A stretch of 35,668 bases of DNA from Chloroflexota bacterium (GTDB lineage: Bacteria > Chloroflexota > Anaerolineae > Anaerolineales > Anaerolineaceae): the NCBI GenBank assembly GCA_023434145.1, contig JAEYTI010000092.1, positions 1-35,668 on the forward strand. Direction: 5' to 3'. Position numbers and translations under genes: made by a program. Below the pieces are notes generated by a model. It saw nothing but the letters and a program-made list of their open reading frames with translations. It was not told the DNA's origin and did not search any database. Positions 7,326-15,408 of the stretch are shown one piece after another. Every line of letters begins with the position of its first letter. Within the stretch, counting starts at the first letter, position 1.

Positions 7326-8577
7326 CGGCGTAAAAGGCGATACCCGCCGCTACCGCACGTTCCACCCCTACCAGCAGCTTCAGATGGCGGGGGTGCCCTG
7401 CACGTACCGGCACATCACTGCGGGCGGAATTTCGCGTTTACTGCCCGGTATGCAGGTGGTTGTGTTGCACCGCGTGCCGATGGATAGCAACGTTAAATCG
7501 CTCGTGCGGCAGGCGCGCCGTCAGGGGACGACAGTGCTGGTGGATGTAGATGATTTGACGTTTGATCCTCAGGCGTTCCAGTGGATCAATAGCCCAGATT
7601 TTCAGGATCCGGTGCGCCGCAGGATCTACCAGCAGGACATGCTGCGCCAGCGGGCGACCATCGAGGCGAGCGATGGTGTGATTGCTTCAACTAATTTTCT
7701 GGCAGAAGAAATTCGCAAACTTGGCAAACCAGCCTGGGTGCACCGCAATGGTTTTAGCCAGGAGGTGTTGCAATTATCGGAATCAGCGCGACGATCGAAA
7801 AGTGAAGGCGCTGGACCGACCGTCATTGGCTACGCCAGCGGGACACCCACCCACGACCGAGATTTCGCGCTCGTGCGCCAGGCGCTACTGGAAATCCTCG
7901 CGGAGCAAGAGAATGTAACGCTACATTTGGTTGGCCCATTGGATCCCGGGGCAGGATTCGAGCGGTTCGGTGGCAGCGCTAGCGTACGGATTCGGCGGCT
8001 GCCGTTTGTTCCGTGGCGGAATTTGCCTGCCATCTTGCGCGACTTTGATATTAACCTGGCGCCACTGGTGCTTGATAATCCTTTTTCTCAGTCGAAAAGT
8101 GAGATAAAGTATATGGAGGCCGGGTTGGTTGATGTTCCTACAGTTGCCAGCCCCACCGATGCCTTCCGTTTTGCCATCACGCATGGAGAAAACGGTCTGC
8201 TAGCGGATTCGCCGGAAGCTTGGAAAGCCTGCCTTTTGCGGCTTGTAACCGAACCGGACTTCCGCAGGCAGATGGGCAAAGAAGCATACCGGCATGTGTT
8301 GCAAGAATATTCACCAGAGAAGCGCGCCGATCAGCTACTTGAAACGCTGAACGAAATCTCTGAGCATGTTCGCGGAAAACCGTTGTTCTCTTTCGTGTCG
8401 GAAGCTCATAATGGCACAACGGTCAACAATATTCCGGTAGAATGGGAAAGGATGCCGACAAATACACAGCGCGGATGGTATTCGCTGAGGCATCGAGGTA
8501 TTCTGGTGCTGCTTGGCGAAATTTGGGTGTACATTCGCCGCCTGATGTCGCCTATTTTCCCATTCCGCAAGCCGTAA
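7309..8577 (+). CDS. GT4-like glycosyltransferase
   Basis: A 422-aa GT-B-fold enzyme expected to transfer a sugar from a nucleotide donor, probably onto the surface polysaccharide precursor. Visible are an N-terminal LFLSGVKGDTRRYR block, DVDDLTF at 79-85, GYASGTPTHDRD at 174-185, and the donor-site region SEIKYMEAGLVDVPTVAS at about 264-281 with E270 where GT4 enzymes place their conserved glutamate. The ATG at 7309 follows GGAAGAG closely. The protein may originally have started upstream, since a helical peptide is encoded in another frame at 7239-7325. Donor and acceptor cannot be read from sequence; dTDP-rhamnose is plausible from context. Confidence 0.85.
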   Translation: MVLFLSGVKGDTRRYRTFHPYQQLQMAGVPCTYRHITAGGISRLLPGMQVVVLHRVPMDSNVKSLVRQARRQGTTVLVDVDDLTFDPQAFQWINSPDFQDPVRRRIYQQDMLRQRATIEASDGVIASTNFLAEEIRKLGKPAWVHRNGFSQEVLQLSESARRSKSEGAGPTVIGYASGTPTHDRDFALVRQALLEILAEQENVTLHLVGPLDPGAGFERFGGSASVRIRRLPFVPWRNLPAILRDFDINLAPLVLDNPFSQSKSEIKYMEAGLVDVPTVASPTDAFRFAITHGENGLLADSPEAWKACLLRLVTEPDFRRQMGKEAYRHVLQEYSPEKRADQLLETLNEISEHVRGKPLFSFVSEAHNGTTVNNIPVEWERMPTNTQRGWYSLRHRGILVLLGEIWVYIRRLMSPIFPFRKP

Positions 8578-8581
8578 AGCC

Positions 8582-9484
8582 ATGACCACTCCTACCTACT
8601 CCATCTGCATCGTCACCTTCAAAGCGCGTAATTATCTGCGTGACTGCCTGAACTCGATCTACCAATCGCCGCCGCAGAAGCCATTTGAAATTATCGTGGT
8701 CGACAACCGTTCGGAAGATGGAACGATCGAGATGCTGGAAGCGGAGTTCTCGCAGGTCCGGTATGCGGTTGAAGAGAAGAATGAAGGATATACGCGCCCA
8801 ATGAACCGGGCGCTGCAAATGGGCACAGGGCAGTACCTGGTTCAATTAAACCCAGATACGCTGGTGCACCCCGGCGCTTTTGACCGGCTGGACTGCTTTA
8901 TGCAGGACCACCCGCGTGCCGGGATCTGCACGCCCAAAGTGCTCAACCGCGATGGGAGCTTACAGAAACAGTGCCGCCGCAGTGCCGCCCGTCCCTGGGA
9001 TACCATTACATATTTCAGCGGTTTGTCGCGCAGATTTCCGAAGAGCAAACGATTTGCCCGCTACCTGATGACATATCTTCCGGAAGATGAGCCCAACGAG
9101 GTAGAAGCTGTCTCCGGCAGCTTTATGATGATCCGGCGAGAAGTGATAGAGCAGATCGGTTATCTTGATAACCAGTTCTTTGCCTACCAGGAAGATGCGG
9201 ATTTCTGTTTCCGAGCACGGGAGGCTGGCTGGCAGGTGTATTACGTGCCCGCCGCGCAGATCGTCCATTACGGCGGCGAAGGCGGATCGAAAGTAGCGGT
9301 TTACCACTCAATCTACCAGTGGCACCGCTCGTACTACCTCTACTATAAAAAGCATCTGGCGCGGGACTATTTCTTCCTGATCAATTGGATAATGTACCTG
9401 CTGATGGCGGGAAAGCTCGCCCTGGCGCTGTTCAGCGCTCTGATGAGAAGAGACAAAGTCGCGGGCACGCGCAAACCCAAGTAG
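8582..9484 (+). CDS. GT2 glycosyltransferase, rhamnosyltransferase-like
   Basis: A 300-aa GT-A enzyme of family 2. The N-terminus YSICIVTFKARNYLRDCLNSI and VVDNRSEDGT (39-48) form the nucleotide-binding fold, NEGY lies at 67-70, LNPD at 89-92 supplies the metal-binding aspartate, SGSFMMIRR is the acceptor-loop block, and EDADFCFR carries the likely catalytic acid. This pattern matches WbbL-type rhamnosyltransferases. A hydrophobic stretch near residues 263-285 may attach it to the membrane. It begins 4 nt after the GT4 gene without an obvious ribosome site, suggesting coupling. Use of dTDP-rhamnose from the adjacent rfb genes is inference. Confidence 0.87.
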   Translation: MTTPTYSICIVTFKARNYLRDCLNSIYQSPPQKPFEIIVVDNRSEDGTIEMLEAEFSQVRYAVEEKNEGYTRPMNRALQMGTGQYLVQLNPDTLVHPGAFDRLDCFMQDHPRAGICTPKVLNRDGSLQKQCRRSAARPWDTITYFSGLSRRFPKSKRFARYLMTYLPEDEPNEVEAVSGSFMMIRREVIEQIGYLDNQFFAYQEDADFCFRAREAGWQVYYVPAAQIVHYGGEGGSKVAVYHSIYQWHRSYYLYYKKHLARDYFFLINWIMYLLMAGKLALALFSALMRRDKVAGTRKPK

Positions 9485-9497
9485 GCTGAGAAGGATC

Positions 9498-9524
9498 GGG
9501 TAACCGATGCCCATTATCGGTCCC
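9498..9524 (+). terminator. Weak hairpin after the GT2 gene
   Basis: ACCGAT (9503-9508) pairs with ATCGGT (9516-9521), and flanking GGG can pair with CCC (9522-9524) across a two-base bulge. No U-tract follows, so termination is doubtful; it may only attenuate the operon. Confidence 0.3.
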
Positions 9525-9598
9525 CAATACCTGAGAAGCTATACATACTTCGTACCAATATAGGCAGATCTGGAACACATCTTGCAGCGCGGCGCTGC

Positions 9599-10273
9599 AT
9601 GAATAATTGGATGCCAAAGCTGCTGATGTTTTTGCTGGTTGTGCTGGCTGCAATGACGATCTGCGCGGTAATACCATGGAATGTGCCGGATGAAGAGCCG
9701 GTTCCGGTTGCAACGCTTACCCCGGTGCGCATCGAACCAACCGTGATGATCAGCCTGCCCGCTTCCACCGCCACTTTCGCGCTGGAGCCAACCAGTACTT
9801 TTACGCCGGAGCCGACCGCCACATCTACCCCGGGTGCAACTCTTGGGCCAACCGCGGCCCCCGGCTCGCTGGTAATGCTCCCCGGCTCGCCTGATTATTT
9901 ACCGGCATTTCCCCACATGGATGCTGGCTGCGCTTGGGCTGGTGTTGCGGGGCAGGTGCGTACCGCATCAGGGGATGGGATTGCTTCAGCGGTTGTGGTG
10001 ATCTCGGGCATGGTAAATGGGCAGATTATAGAAGGGATGGCGCTAGCAGGTTCGACTGATACCTATGGTCCGGGGGGGTACGAGATCGACCTATCGCGCT
10101 ATCTTACGCTAGGTGGGGCAGCGGTACAGATTCAAGTGTTTGACCTGAACGGCCTGTCGCTCAGCGAGCCGGTCACGTTCAACCTGCCTTCTGATTGCAG
10201 TGAAAACCTGGCGCTGATCAGCTATCAATCTGGTGATACAGCCAATAACTTCTCCTTGCCGGTGGGGCAGTAG
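9599..10273 (+). CDS. Membrane-anchored surface protein with Thr/Pro stalk
   Basis: A 224-aa protein I cannot assign to a named family. Residues about 7-27 form a hydrophobic signal anchor; the only cysteine there (TIC) is not a good lipobox. A low-complexity stalk rich in PT, EPT and STP spans about 35-90, followed by a beta-rich domain beginning AGCAWAGVAGQVRTASGDGIASAVVVISG, like carboxypeptidase-regulatory or other Ig-like folds. It lies inside the polysaccharide operon between GT2 and the Wzz-like gene, so a role at the site of glycan export or attachment is possible but unproven. No clear ribosome site precedes it; an in-frame ATG at 9611 is an alternative start. Confidence 0.6.
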   Translation: MNNWMPKLLMFLLVVLAAMTICAVIPWNVPDEEPVPVATLTPVRIEPTVMISLPASTATFALEPTSTFTPEPTATSTPGATLGPTAAPGSLVMLPGSPDYLPAFPHMDAGCAWAGVAGQVRTASGDGIASAVVVISGMVNGQIIEGMALAGSTDTYGPGGYEIDLSRYLTLGGAAVQIQVFDLNGLSLSEPVTFNLPSDCSENLALISYQSGDTANNFSLPVGQ

Positions 10274-10297
10274 CGGCCAGAGCAGCCTTTTCACGGG

Positions 10298-10303
10298 TAT
10301 AAT
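10298..10303 (+). promoter_or_regulatory. Candidate internal -10 before the Wzz-like gene
   Basis: A perfect TATAAT lies 31 nt before the TTG start and 13 nt before the ribosome site. No clear -35 is visible. It could provide an internal promoter for the Wzz-like and ligase genes. Confidence 0.4.
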
Positions 10304-10334
10304 TGGCTTCACAAGTTCACCTGGAGGAAGTCAA

Positions 10335-11162
10335 TTGCCCGTTAACCGCACCCGGCCGGCTGCTCCTGCCGCTCTCGATGAAGGTGTCACCCCGCTGCTG
10401 GCGCTGCAAAATGCATTCCGCTACTGGTGGGTGCTGACTGCGCTGACCATGACCGGCGCGCTGATCGGTTGGGCCGCGCACCTCTCGCGCCCCGTGTTGT
10501 ACGAATCAATCGCCCGGCTGCCGGTTGGCTTTGACTATGTGAGCACCGGCCCGATGTCGCAGTTCGAGGAAGACATCGCTATGGAAGTGGTCGGCGGGCT
10601 GTTGACCGCCAATGACGTGATGGACCGGGCAGCGGCGCGTGCTCTCGAAACAGGGTACACGCTCGATGCGATAACCATGCGCCAAATGGCGATTGTGGAA
10701 CGGCGGCTGAACGTGTGGGAACTGCGCGTGCGTGCGGAAGATCCGGCGACAGCCGAGCAGATTGCCGCCTTATGGATGGGTGAGGCGCACGCCGTGATCT
10801 CCGAAAGCTATCGTCATGCCGTCCTCGCGGACAGCCTGAACCGATACACACGCTCGCTGGAAACGTGCCTCGCGCGGGCTGCTGTCAGCGAGCCGGTTTC
10901 CGTGCAGTGCAGTGATATGAACTTCGAGGCGATTCAGGCAGGGTTAGTGCAGGCAGGCGAGCAGCTCAACGAAGAACTTACCGCAAGCCGGGGACTGTTT
11001 GTCGGATTGAGGATCGGACAGCCGGAAACGGCGGGTGAGGCAGTAGGGCCTGTCCGTTATGGGCGGGCTGGTTTTGCGCTGGGTGGTGCGCTGATCGGCC
11101 TGGTGATTGCTGTGGCGCTGCTGGAAACCGGCCTGATCAGCCGCCTTTTGAGAAGAAGCTGA
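10335..11162 (+). CDS. Wzz-like chain-length determinant / polysaccharide co-polymerase
   Basis: A 275-aa protein with one membrane helix near each end (about 31-49 and 247-268) enclosing an extracytoplasmic helical domain, the topology of Wzz polysaccharide co-polymerases, which set glycan chain length. It lacks the C-terminal tyrosine-kinase domain of some relatives. I chose TTG 10335 because GGAGG (10323-10327) lies 7 nt upstream; the frame stays open to 10233, but that stretch overlaps the previous gene. It sits directly before an O-antigen ligase/polymerase family gene, as expected. Sequence similarity is weak, so the call relies on topology and context. Confidence 0.7.
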   Translation: MPVNRTRPAAPAALDEGVTPLLALQNAFRYWWVLTALTMTGALIGWAAHLSRPVLYESIARLPVGFDYVSTGPMSQFEEDIAMEVVGGLLTANDVMDRAAARALETGYTLDAITMRQMAIVERRLNVWELRVRAEDPATAEQIAALWMGEAHAVISESYRHAVLADSLNRYTRSLETCLARAAVSEPVSVQCSDMNFEAIQAGLVQAGEQLNEELTASRGLFVGLRIGQPETAGEAVGPVRYGRAGFALGGALIGLVIAVALLETGLISRLLRRS

Positions 11163-11165
11163 ACC

Positions 11166-12641
11166 GTGAACCACCGCATTTGGACGACTCTTGGATATGC
11201 TTGTGCCGGGGCGCTGATCGTTGCCCTGCCGTTCACCAGCTTTCCATTGGTGGCTAAGATCACCGGCTCTTCTATGGTGGCGCCGCTGTCGCTTCTGCCG
11301 CTGGTCGCGCTGATGGCATTCTGGTGGCTGCCGGCACTGCTGCGCGGAGAGCGTCTCGCACCGCAGTCTACGCCGCTGCTTGCATTTGTGCTCGTTGGTC
11401 TAATGGCCTTTGGGGCTTCGTTCTTTATCGATATTCCGCCGTATAAATCGGTGACGACGCTGCGCAGCGGGCTGGAAGCTTTTGCCACCCTGGGTGTTGG
11501 GATGTGCTTTTACCTGGTGATCTCCGGCTGGGCGCGCCGGTCAGATCGCCTTGCGTTCCTGCTGGCGATGCTCAACCTCTCGGGTCTGGTTATGCTGGCA
11601 TGGGCATTCACCCAGTTTATCACCTGGAAGATGCTGGGCAGCTATCCGCAGTGGATGTGGGATTTTCAGGGGCAGGTTTCTACCAGCCTGCTGCTCTATG
11701 TAAACCGTTCGAATGGCTTTGCCTATGAGCCTTCGTGGCTGGCGCACCAGCTTAACATGATCTACCTGCCGGTTTGGCTGTCTGCCACGGTTTGTGGTTT
11801 CACAGCTCACCGCTTTCGCTTGTGGAAGATCAGCGCAGAAAACATTTTGCTGCTAGGAGGCATTGGCGCGCTGGTTTTGTCTGTATCGCGCATTGGCTTG
11901 CTCTCGTTGCTGGTGATGGTGGCAGTGCTGATCTTGTGGGGCAACATTCAACTGGTGAATTGGGCGCAGAAGCGGTTCGCTGCGCGCTTTTTGCGCGAAG
12001 ACCTGCGCACCAATGCTACCCGGCGCTGGTTTTTTGCCGCCAGCGTGCCGCTGCTGCTGCTCCTCTACATTGGCCTTGCGGTTGGGATCGCCTATGGCCT
12101 CTCGCGTTTCGATCCGCGCATGGCCCGCCTGTTTGACTTTGACGCCCTGCGTGCTGGCTCCATCATGCACTATGCCAATCAGCTTGTGTTTGCCGAGCGC
12201 CTGGTTTTCTGGCAGACCGGCTGGGAGGTGTTTGGGGATTATCCGTTGCTGGGGGTGGGGCCGGGCAATGCGGGCTTCTTCTTCGTAGAAAAGTTGAGCG
12301 CCTTTGGTTGGGCGCTGGAAGAAATGCGCATGCTGATGTATGATTGGACGGCGCTGCCTAATATTAAAAGCCTTTGGCTGCGCTTGCTGGCAGAAACTGG
12401 CGTGTTGGGCTTTGGCTGCTTTGCTGCGTGGATGTACCTGCTTTGGCGGTCAGCTCGCCTGCTGATGCCCTGTTCTGATAGGCTGCTGCGGGCGGTAGGC
12501 ATGGCAGGTATCCTCACACTGGCGGGGCTGGTGATCGAGGGGTTTAGCATCGATACCTTTGCGCTGCCCTACTTTTGGGTTACATTTGGTATGCTCACAG
12601 CCGGCGCGGAAATTGTCCGTGCCGGGCGGAAAGTAGAATAA
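11166..12641 (+). CDS. O-antigen ligase / Wzy-like polymerase family membrane protein
   Basis: A 491-aa protein with about ten to twelve membrane helices and a large external loop late in the chain, the layout of the O-antigen ligase/polymerase (Wzy_C) superfamily. Typical features are the RSNGFAYEPSWLAHQLN block near residue 180, the LSVSRIGLLSLLVM helix, and GDYPLLGVGPGNAGFF before the large loop near 360-400. It begins GTG 11166, 3 nt after the Wzz-like gene. In a phylum thought to lack LPS, it more probably polymerises or attaches an exopolysaccharide or cell-wall glycan. It ends the plus-strand glycan cluster. Confidence 0.82.
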   Translation: MNHRIWTTLGYACAGALIVALPFTSFPLVAKITGSSMVAPLSLLPLVALMAFWWLPALLRGERLAPQSTPLLAFVLVGLMAFGASFFIDIPPYKSVTTLRSGLEAFATLGVGMCFYLVISGWARRSDRLAFLLAMLNLSGLVMLAWAFTQFITWKMLGSYPQWMWDFQGQVSTSLLLYVNRSNGFAYEPSWLAHQLNMIYLPVWLSATVCGFTAHRFRLWKISAENILLLGGIGALVLSVSRIGLLSLLVMVAVLILWGNIQLVNWAQKRFAARFLREDLRTNATRRWFFAASVPLLLLLYIGLAVGIAYGLSRFDPRMARLFDFDALRAGSIMHYANQLVFAERLVFWQTGWEVFGDYPLLGVGPGNAGFFFVEKLSAFGWALEEMRMLMYDWTALPNIKSLWLRLLAETGVLGFGCFAAWMYLLWRSARLLMPCSDRLLRAVGMAGILTLAGLVIEGFSIDTFALPYFWVTFGMLTAGAEIVRAGRKVE

Positions 12642-12723
12642 TCAGTCCCTTTGTGCCACCGGAACGCGAGGCAATTTGCTCGATTCGATGCGAATGTGGT
12701 ACAAGAGATAAATTGCTGTTTGA

Positions 12724-12782
12724 ACCTCGTTCATTCGGTTTCTATGGTCACCTTTGGTGAATAGAAACCGAATGAACGAGGT
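12724..12782. repeat. Long inverted repeat before the metalloprotease gene
   Basis: Arms 12724-12745 and 12761-12782 pair perfectly over 22 bp. Inside, TCACC (12748-12752) pairs with GGTGA (12756-12760), so the hairpin continues with a 2-nt bulge to a 3-nt loop. It lies 83 nt after the ligase stop and 14 nt before the protease ribosome site GGGAGG (12797-12802). If transcribed from upstream it would sit in the protease leader. Confidence 0.9.
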
Positions 12783-12808
12783 ATCAAAGAAGATTCTGGG
12801 AGGTTCTC

Positions 12809-14887
12809 GTGCAGACGGATCGGAAGTGGTGGATTGTTGGGATCGCAGCGTTGGTGCTGCTTTGCCTTTGCGCTTGTGGCGCATTTGTTGCTTTGGGTGG
12901 GCTGGCGTTGATATCGTATAACAGCGTGGTTGTGACCGAACAGTCGCCATTCCCACAGGAAGTAACAGTGGAGGTCTGGCCGAAAACAGCCGTTCCCCAA
13001 GCTACTGCCCGCCCGGGCCAGCCGACTGCTGTGCCCCCCACACAGGGATCCCCTTCCGGGCAGGTTGATCCAACTTTTGAGCCTGCCATCCCTGGCACCG
13101 CTGACGAAACGCTGAACACCTTAAAGAGCGAAACCATTCCCGAAAGCGATCCGCGTGAGCTGGCGCAGCGACTGGAAGGCAAAGCCAACGTGCCTGAGAC
13201 CATTGAAGGTATTCCGCCTGCCCTGCAGGTAGGCGCGAAGGACACCTTCTGGGTGATGAATGTGGAAACAACCCAGCAGTTTGAGGTGCAGGCAACGTTG
13301 CAATATGTGACCCCACACCTATATTTCTGGATTCAGGATGGCGTGCGCTTCAACGAGAGCGATGTGCAGCGGATCGCGGAAACCTTTGAGAACGAAACCT
13401 ATCCTACGAACCGCACTTTCTTTGGCAGTGAGTGGACTCCCGGGGTGGATAACGACCCGCATATCTATGTGCTGTACGCGGGTGGGCTGGGCAGCACAAT
13501 TGGCGGCTATTTCTCCTCGGGTGATGAATACCACCCGGATGCAAGCGAGTATTCCAACGCGCACGAGATGTTCCTCATCAGCGCGGATAATGTGTCGCTG
13601 CGCGGGAACGAATTTTCCGGGGTGATGGCGCACGAGTTCCAGCACATGATTCACTGGAACACCGACCGCAATGAGGAAGGCTGGGTGAACGAGGGCTTTG
13701 CAGAGCTGGCGCAACACCTCAATGGGTACGATGTAGGTGGGGCTTCCTTTATGTTTGCGATGAACCCCGATTTACAGTTGACAACCTGGCCATCATCTCC
13801 GGCTTCCATCCCTCACTATGGGGCGTCATTCATGTTCTTCTCGTACTTCCTGGACCGCTTTGGTAGTGAGGCGACCAAGGCAGTGGTTGCCCACCCCGAT
13901 AACGGCATGGACAGCATCGATACGGTGCTGCAATCGCTCAACGCGGTGGATGAGGTCACGGGAGCGCCTGTGTGGGCAGATGACCTGTTTGTTGATTGGA
14001 CGATAACCAATTACCTCAATGACGATGACGCGGGCGATGGGCGCTACGTCTACAAGGAGTATCGCAACGCGCCAGACTTTGGCCCGACGGAAGATATTGG
14101 AAGCTGCTCGGATAGCTGGCAGAACCGCACGGTGAACCAATACGCCGCCGATTATATCCGCATCACCTGCGGCGGCAGCTACACCATGCACTTTGAAGGC
14201 ACAACCGAAGTGGGTGTGCTGGGCGCGGATGGTGACAGGGGCAACTACGCCTTCTGGTCCAATCGCGGCGATGAATCGAACATGACAATGACACAGGAGT
14301 TTGACTTCACAAACATCACCGGCCCGCTGACGATGACCTACCGTGCGTGGTACGACATTGAAACAGACTATGACTACCTGTACCTGCTCGTTTCGGAAAA
14401 TGGCCAGCAGTGGGAGATTGTACAGATCCCCTCCGGCACAGATGAAGATCCGTCGGGAAACAGCTTTGGCCGAGCCTACAACGGTCAGACGGGCGATTGG
14501 ATTGAAGAGACGGTGGATCTTAGTGCCTGGGCGGGTAAGCAAGTGCAGATCCGCTTCGAATACATAACCGATGCCCAGGTGACAGGCGAGGGCTTCCTGT
14601 TGGATGATGTACAGATCCCGGCGATTGACTACGCCGAGGATTTTGAGGCCGATGAAGGCGGATGGGAAGCAGATGGCTTTGTGCGCATCCAAAACCGCCT
14701 GCCGCAGACCTACCGCGTAACCGTCATTCGCAATGGCGACGAGGTAGAGAGCGTTCCGCTGGACGCCAACCAGACAGGCAGCCTGACGTTCGACCTGGGC
14801 TGGAACGATGAGGTGGTGGTCGTGGTGAGCGGCACCACGCGCTTCACCACACAGGCCGCGCCATACCGCTTCCGCTTCGAAGAATAA
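12809..14887 (+). CDS. Membrane-anchored zinc metalloprotease (immune-inhibitor-A-like)
   Basis: A 692-aa surface protein. Residues about 8-36 are a membrane anchor, followed by a Pro/Thr-rich linker to about 95. The catalytic domain contains HEFQH (H275, E276, H279), the zinc motif of gluzincin-type peptidases, with a downstream NEGFAE (294-299) supplying the likely third ligand. The C-terminal part resembles the MAM-like, carbohydrate-binding beta domains of immune inhibitor A (M6) proteins: MTMTQEFDFTNITGPLTM, WYDIETDYDYLYLLVSENG, and LLDDVQI. GTG 12809 follows GGGAGG by 6 nt. It probably degrades extracellular protein; substrate and propeptide processing are unknown. Confidence 0.82.
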   Translation: MQTDRKWWIVGIAALVLLCLCACGAFVALGGLALISYNSVVVTEQSPFPQEVTVEVWPKTAVPQATARPGQPTAVPPTQGSPSGQVDPTFEPAIPGTADETLNTLKSETIPESDPRELAQRLEGKANVPETIEGIPPALQVGAKDTFWVMNVETTQQFEVQATLQYVTPHLYFWIQDGVRFNESDVQRIAETFENETYPTNRTFFGSEWTPGVDNDPHIYVLYAGGLGSTIGGYFSSGDEYHPDASEYSNAHEMFLISADNVSLRGNEFSGVMAHEFQHMIHWNTDRNEEGWVNEGFAELAQHLNGYDVGGASFMFAMNPDLQLTTWPSSPASIPHYGASFMFFSYFLDRFGSEATKAVVAHPDNGMDSIDTVLQSLNAVDEVTGAPVWADDLFVDWTITNYLNDDDAGDGRYVYKEYRNAPDFGPTEDIGSCSDSWQNRTVNQYAADYIRITCGGSYTMHFEGTTEVGVLGADGDRGNYAFWSNRGDESNMTMTQEFDFTNITGPLTMTYRAWYDIETDYDYLYLLVSENGQQWEIVQIPSGTDEDPSGNSFGRAYNGQTGDWIEETVDLSAWAGKQVQIRFEYITDAQVTGEGFLLDDVQIPAIDYAEDFEADEGGWEADGFVRIQNRLPQTYRVTVIRNGDEVESVPLDANQTGSLTFDLGWNDEVVVVVSGTTRFTTQAAPYRFRFEE

Positions 14888-14892
14888 AGAAA

Positions 14893-14911
14893 GCAAGTTT
14901 TCAAAACTTGC
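14893..14911 (+). terminator. Small hairpin after the metalloprotease gene
   Basis: GCAAGTTTT (14893-14901) and AAAACTTGC (14903-14911) are complementary around one base, so about 7 bp can form with a 5-nt loop, starting 5 nt after the stop codon. No U-tract follows. It precedes the much larger palindrome at 14950. Confidence 0.4.
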
Positions 14912-14949
14912 ACCACAGCCTTAAGCCCCTGCGGCTGAACAGTTACGAT

Positions 14950-15014
14950 CGCATCGAGAAATGAAGGGAGGGCACGCGATGATCTCGCGTGCCCTCCCTT
15001 CATTTCTCGATGCG
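14950..15014. repeat. 65-nt perfect palindrome between convergent genes
   Basis: Arms 14950-14979 and 14985-15014 are complementary over 30 consecutive base pairs around a 5-nt loop (TGATC), the longest such structure here. It lies between the stop codons of two convergent genes, a place for a bidirectional terminator, but neither side is followed by a U-tract. Confidence 0.95.
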
Positions 15015-15019
15015 TGATA

Positions 15020-15241
15020 TTAATCGGTGACGACTTCGCCGCGCATGTTGGCCAGTTCTAACTCCAGCTCGGCGCGCTTGGCGTTGGCTGCCTGTTCCAC
15101 CTCTGCCCGCACCTGGCGGCTGTATTCGCGCATTTCCGTGCGCAGGTGATCGCCGGACATCGGCGTGAGCAGCAGCGTTACCGCGCTGCCAAACAGACCG
15201 CCCAACACGAGCCCCAGCATTAGGTTGAGTGCTTTCTGCAT
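15020..15241 (-). CDS. Small YtxH-like membrane protein
   Basis: A 73-aa protein with one N-terminal membrane segment, about residues 5-27 (LNLMLGLVLGGLFGSAVTLL), a TPMSG turn, and then a charged helix rich in Glu, Arg and Ala that may form a coiled coil (RQVRAEVEQAANAKRAELE). This glycine-zipper helix plus coiled-coil layout is that of YtxH/general-stress-type proteins, whose biochemical role is unclear. AGGAGGG lies 5 nt before ATG 15241, and a well-formed promoter lies further upstream, so it is probably transcribed alone. Confidence 0.8.
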   Translation of the reverse strand: MQKALNLMLGLVLGGLFGSAVTLLLTPMSGDHLRTEMREYSRQVRAEVEQAANAKRAELELELANMRGEVVTD

Positions 15242-15275
15242 GTTTTCCCTCCTAAAGCATATCCTTACAGATAAT

Positions 15276-15303
15276 ATTATAGAGGATTTACCCAGGCGGG
15301 CAA
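15276..15303 (-). promoter_or_regulatory. Promoter of the YtxH-like gene
   Basis: On the minus strand TTGCCC (15303-15298) is followed after 16 nt by TATAAT (15281-15276). The predicted start point is about 30 nt before the ATG. Confidence 0.6.
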
Positions 15304-15345
15304 GTTCGAATCACCTCAAGGGTGTATCCCGGTTTGAGGAATAAT

Positions 15346-15398
15346 TTTGAGGGTAGCTGAATCAGCGTGCGAAGCATGCTGATTCAGCTACCCTCAAA
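15346..15398. repeat. Long inverted repeat after the PAP2 gene
   Basis: Arms 15346-15370 and 15374-15398 pair over 25 positions, one of them a G-T wobble, with a 3-nt loop (GAA). It starts 10 nt after the PAP2 stop codon, read on the minus strand. No clear U-tract follows, so it may be a 3'-end or unit-boundary element. Confidence 0.9.
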
Positions 15399-15408
15399 CA
15401 AAAATTCA

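Noticed and set aside
13826..14896. 356-codon open frame on the minus strand
   Set aside because: It lies entirely opposite the metalloprotease gene and shows no domain or ribosome site.
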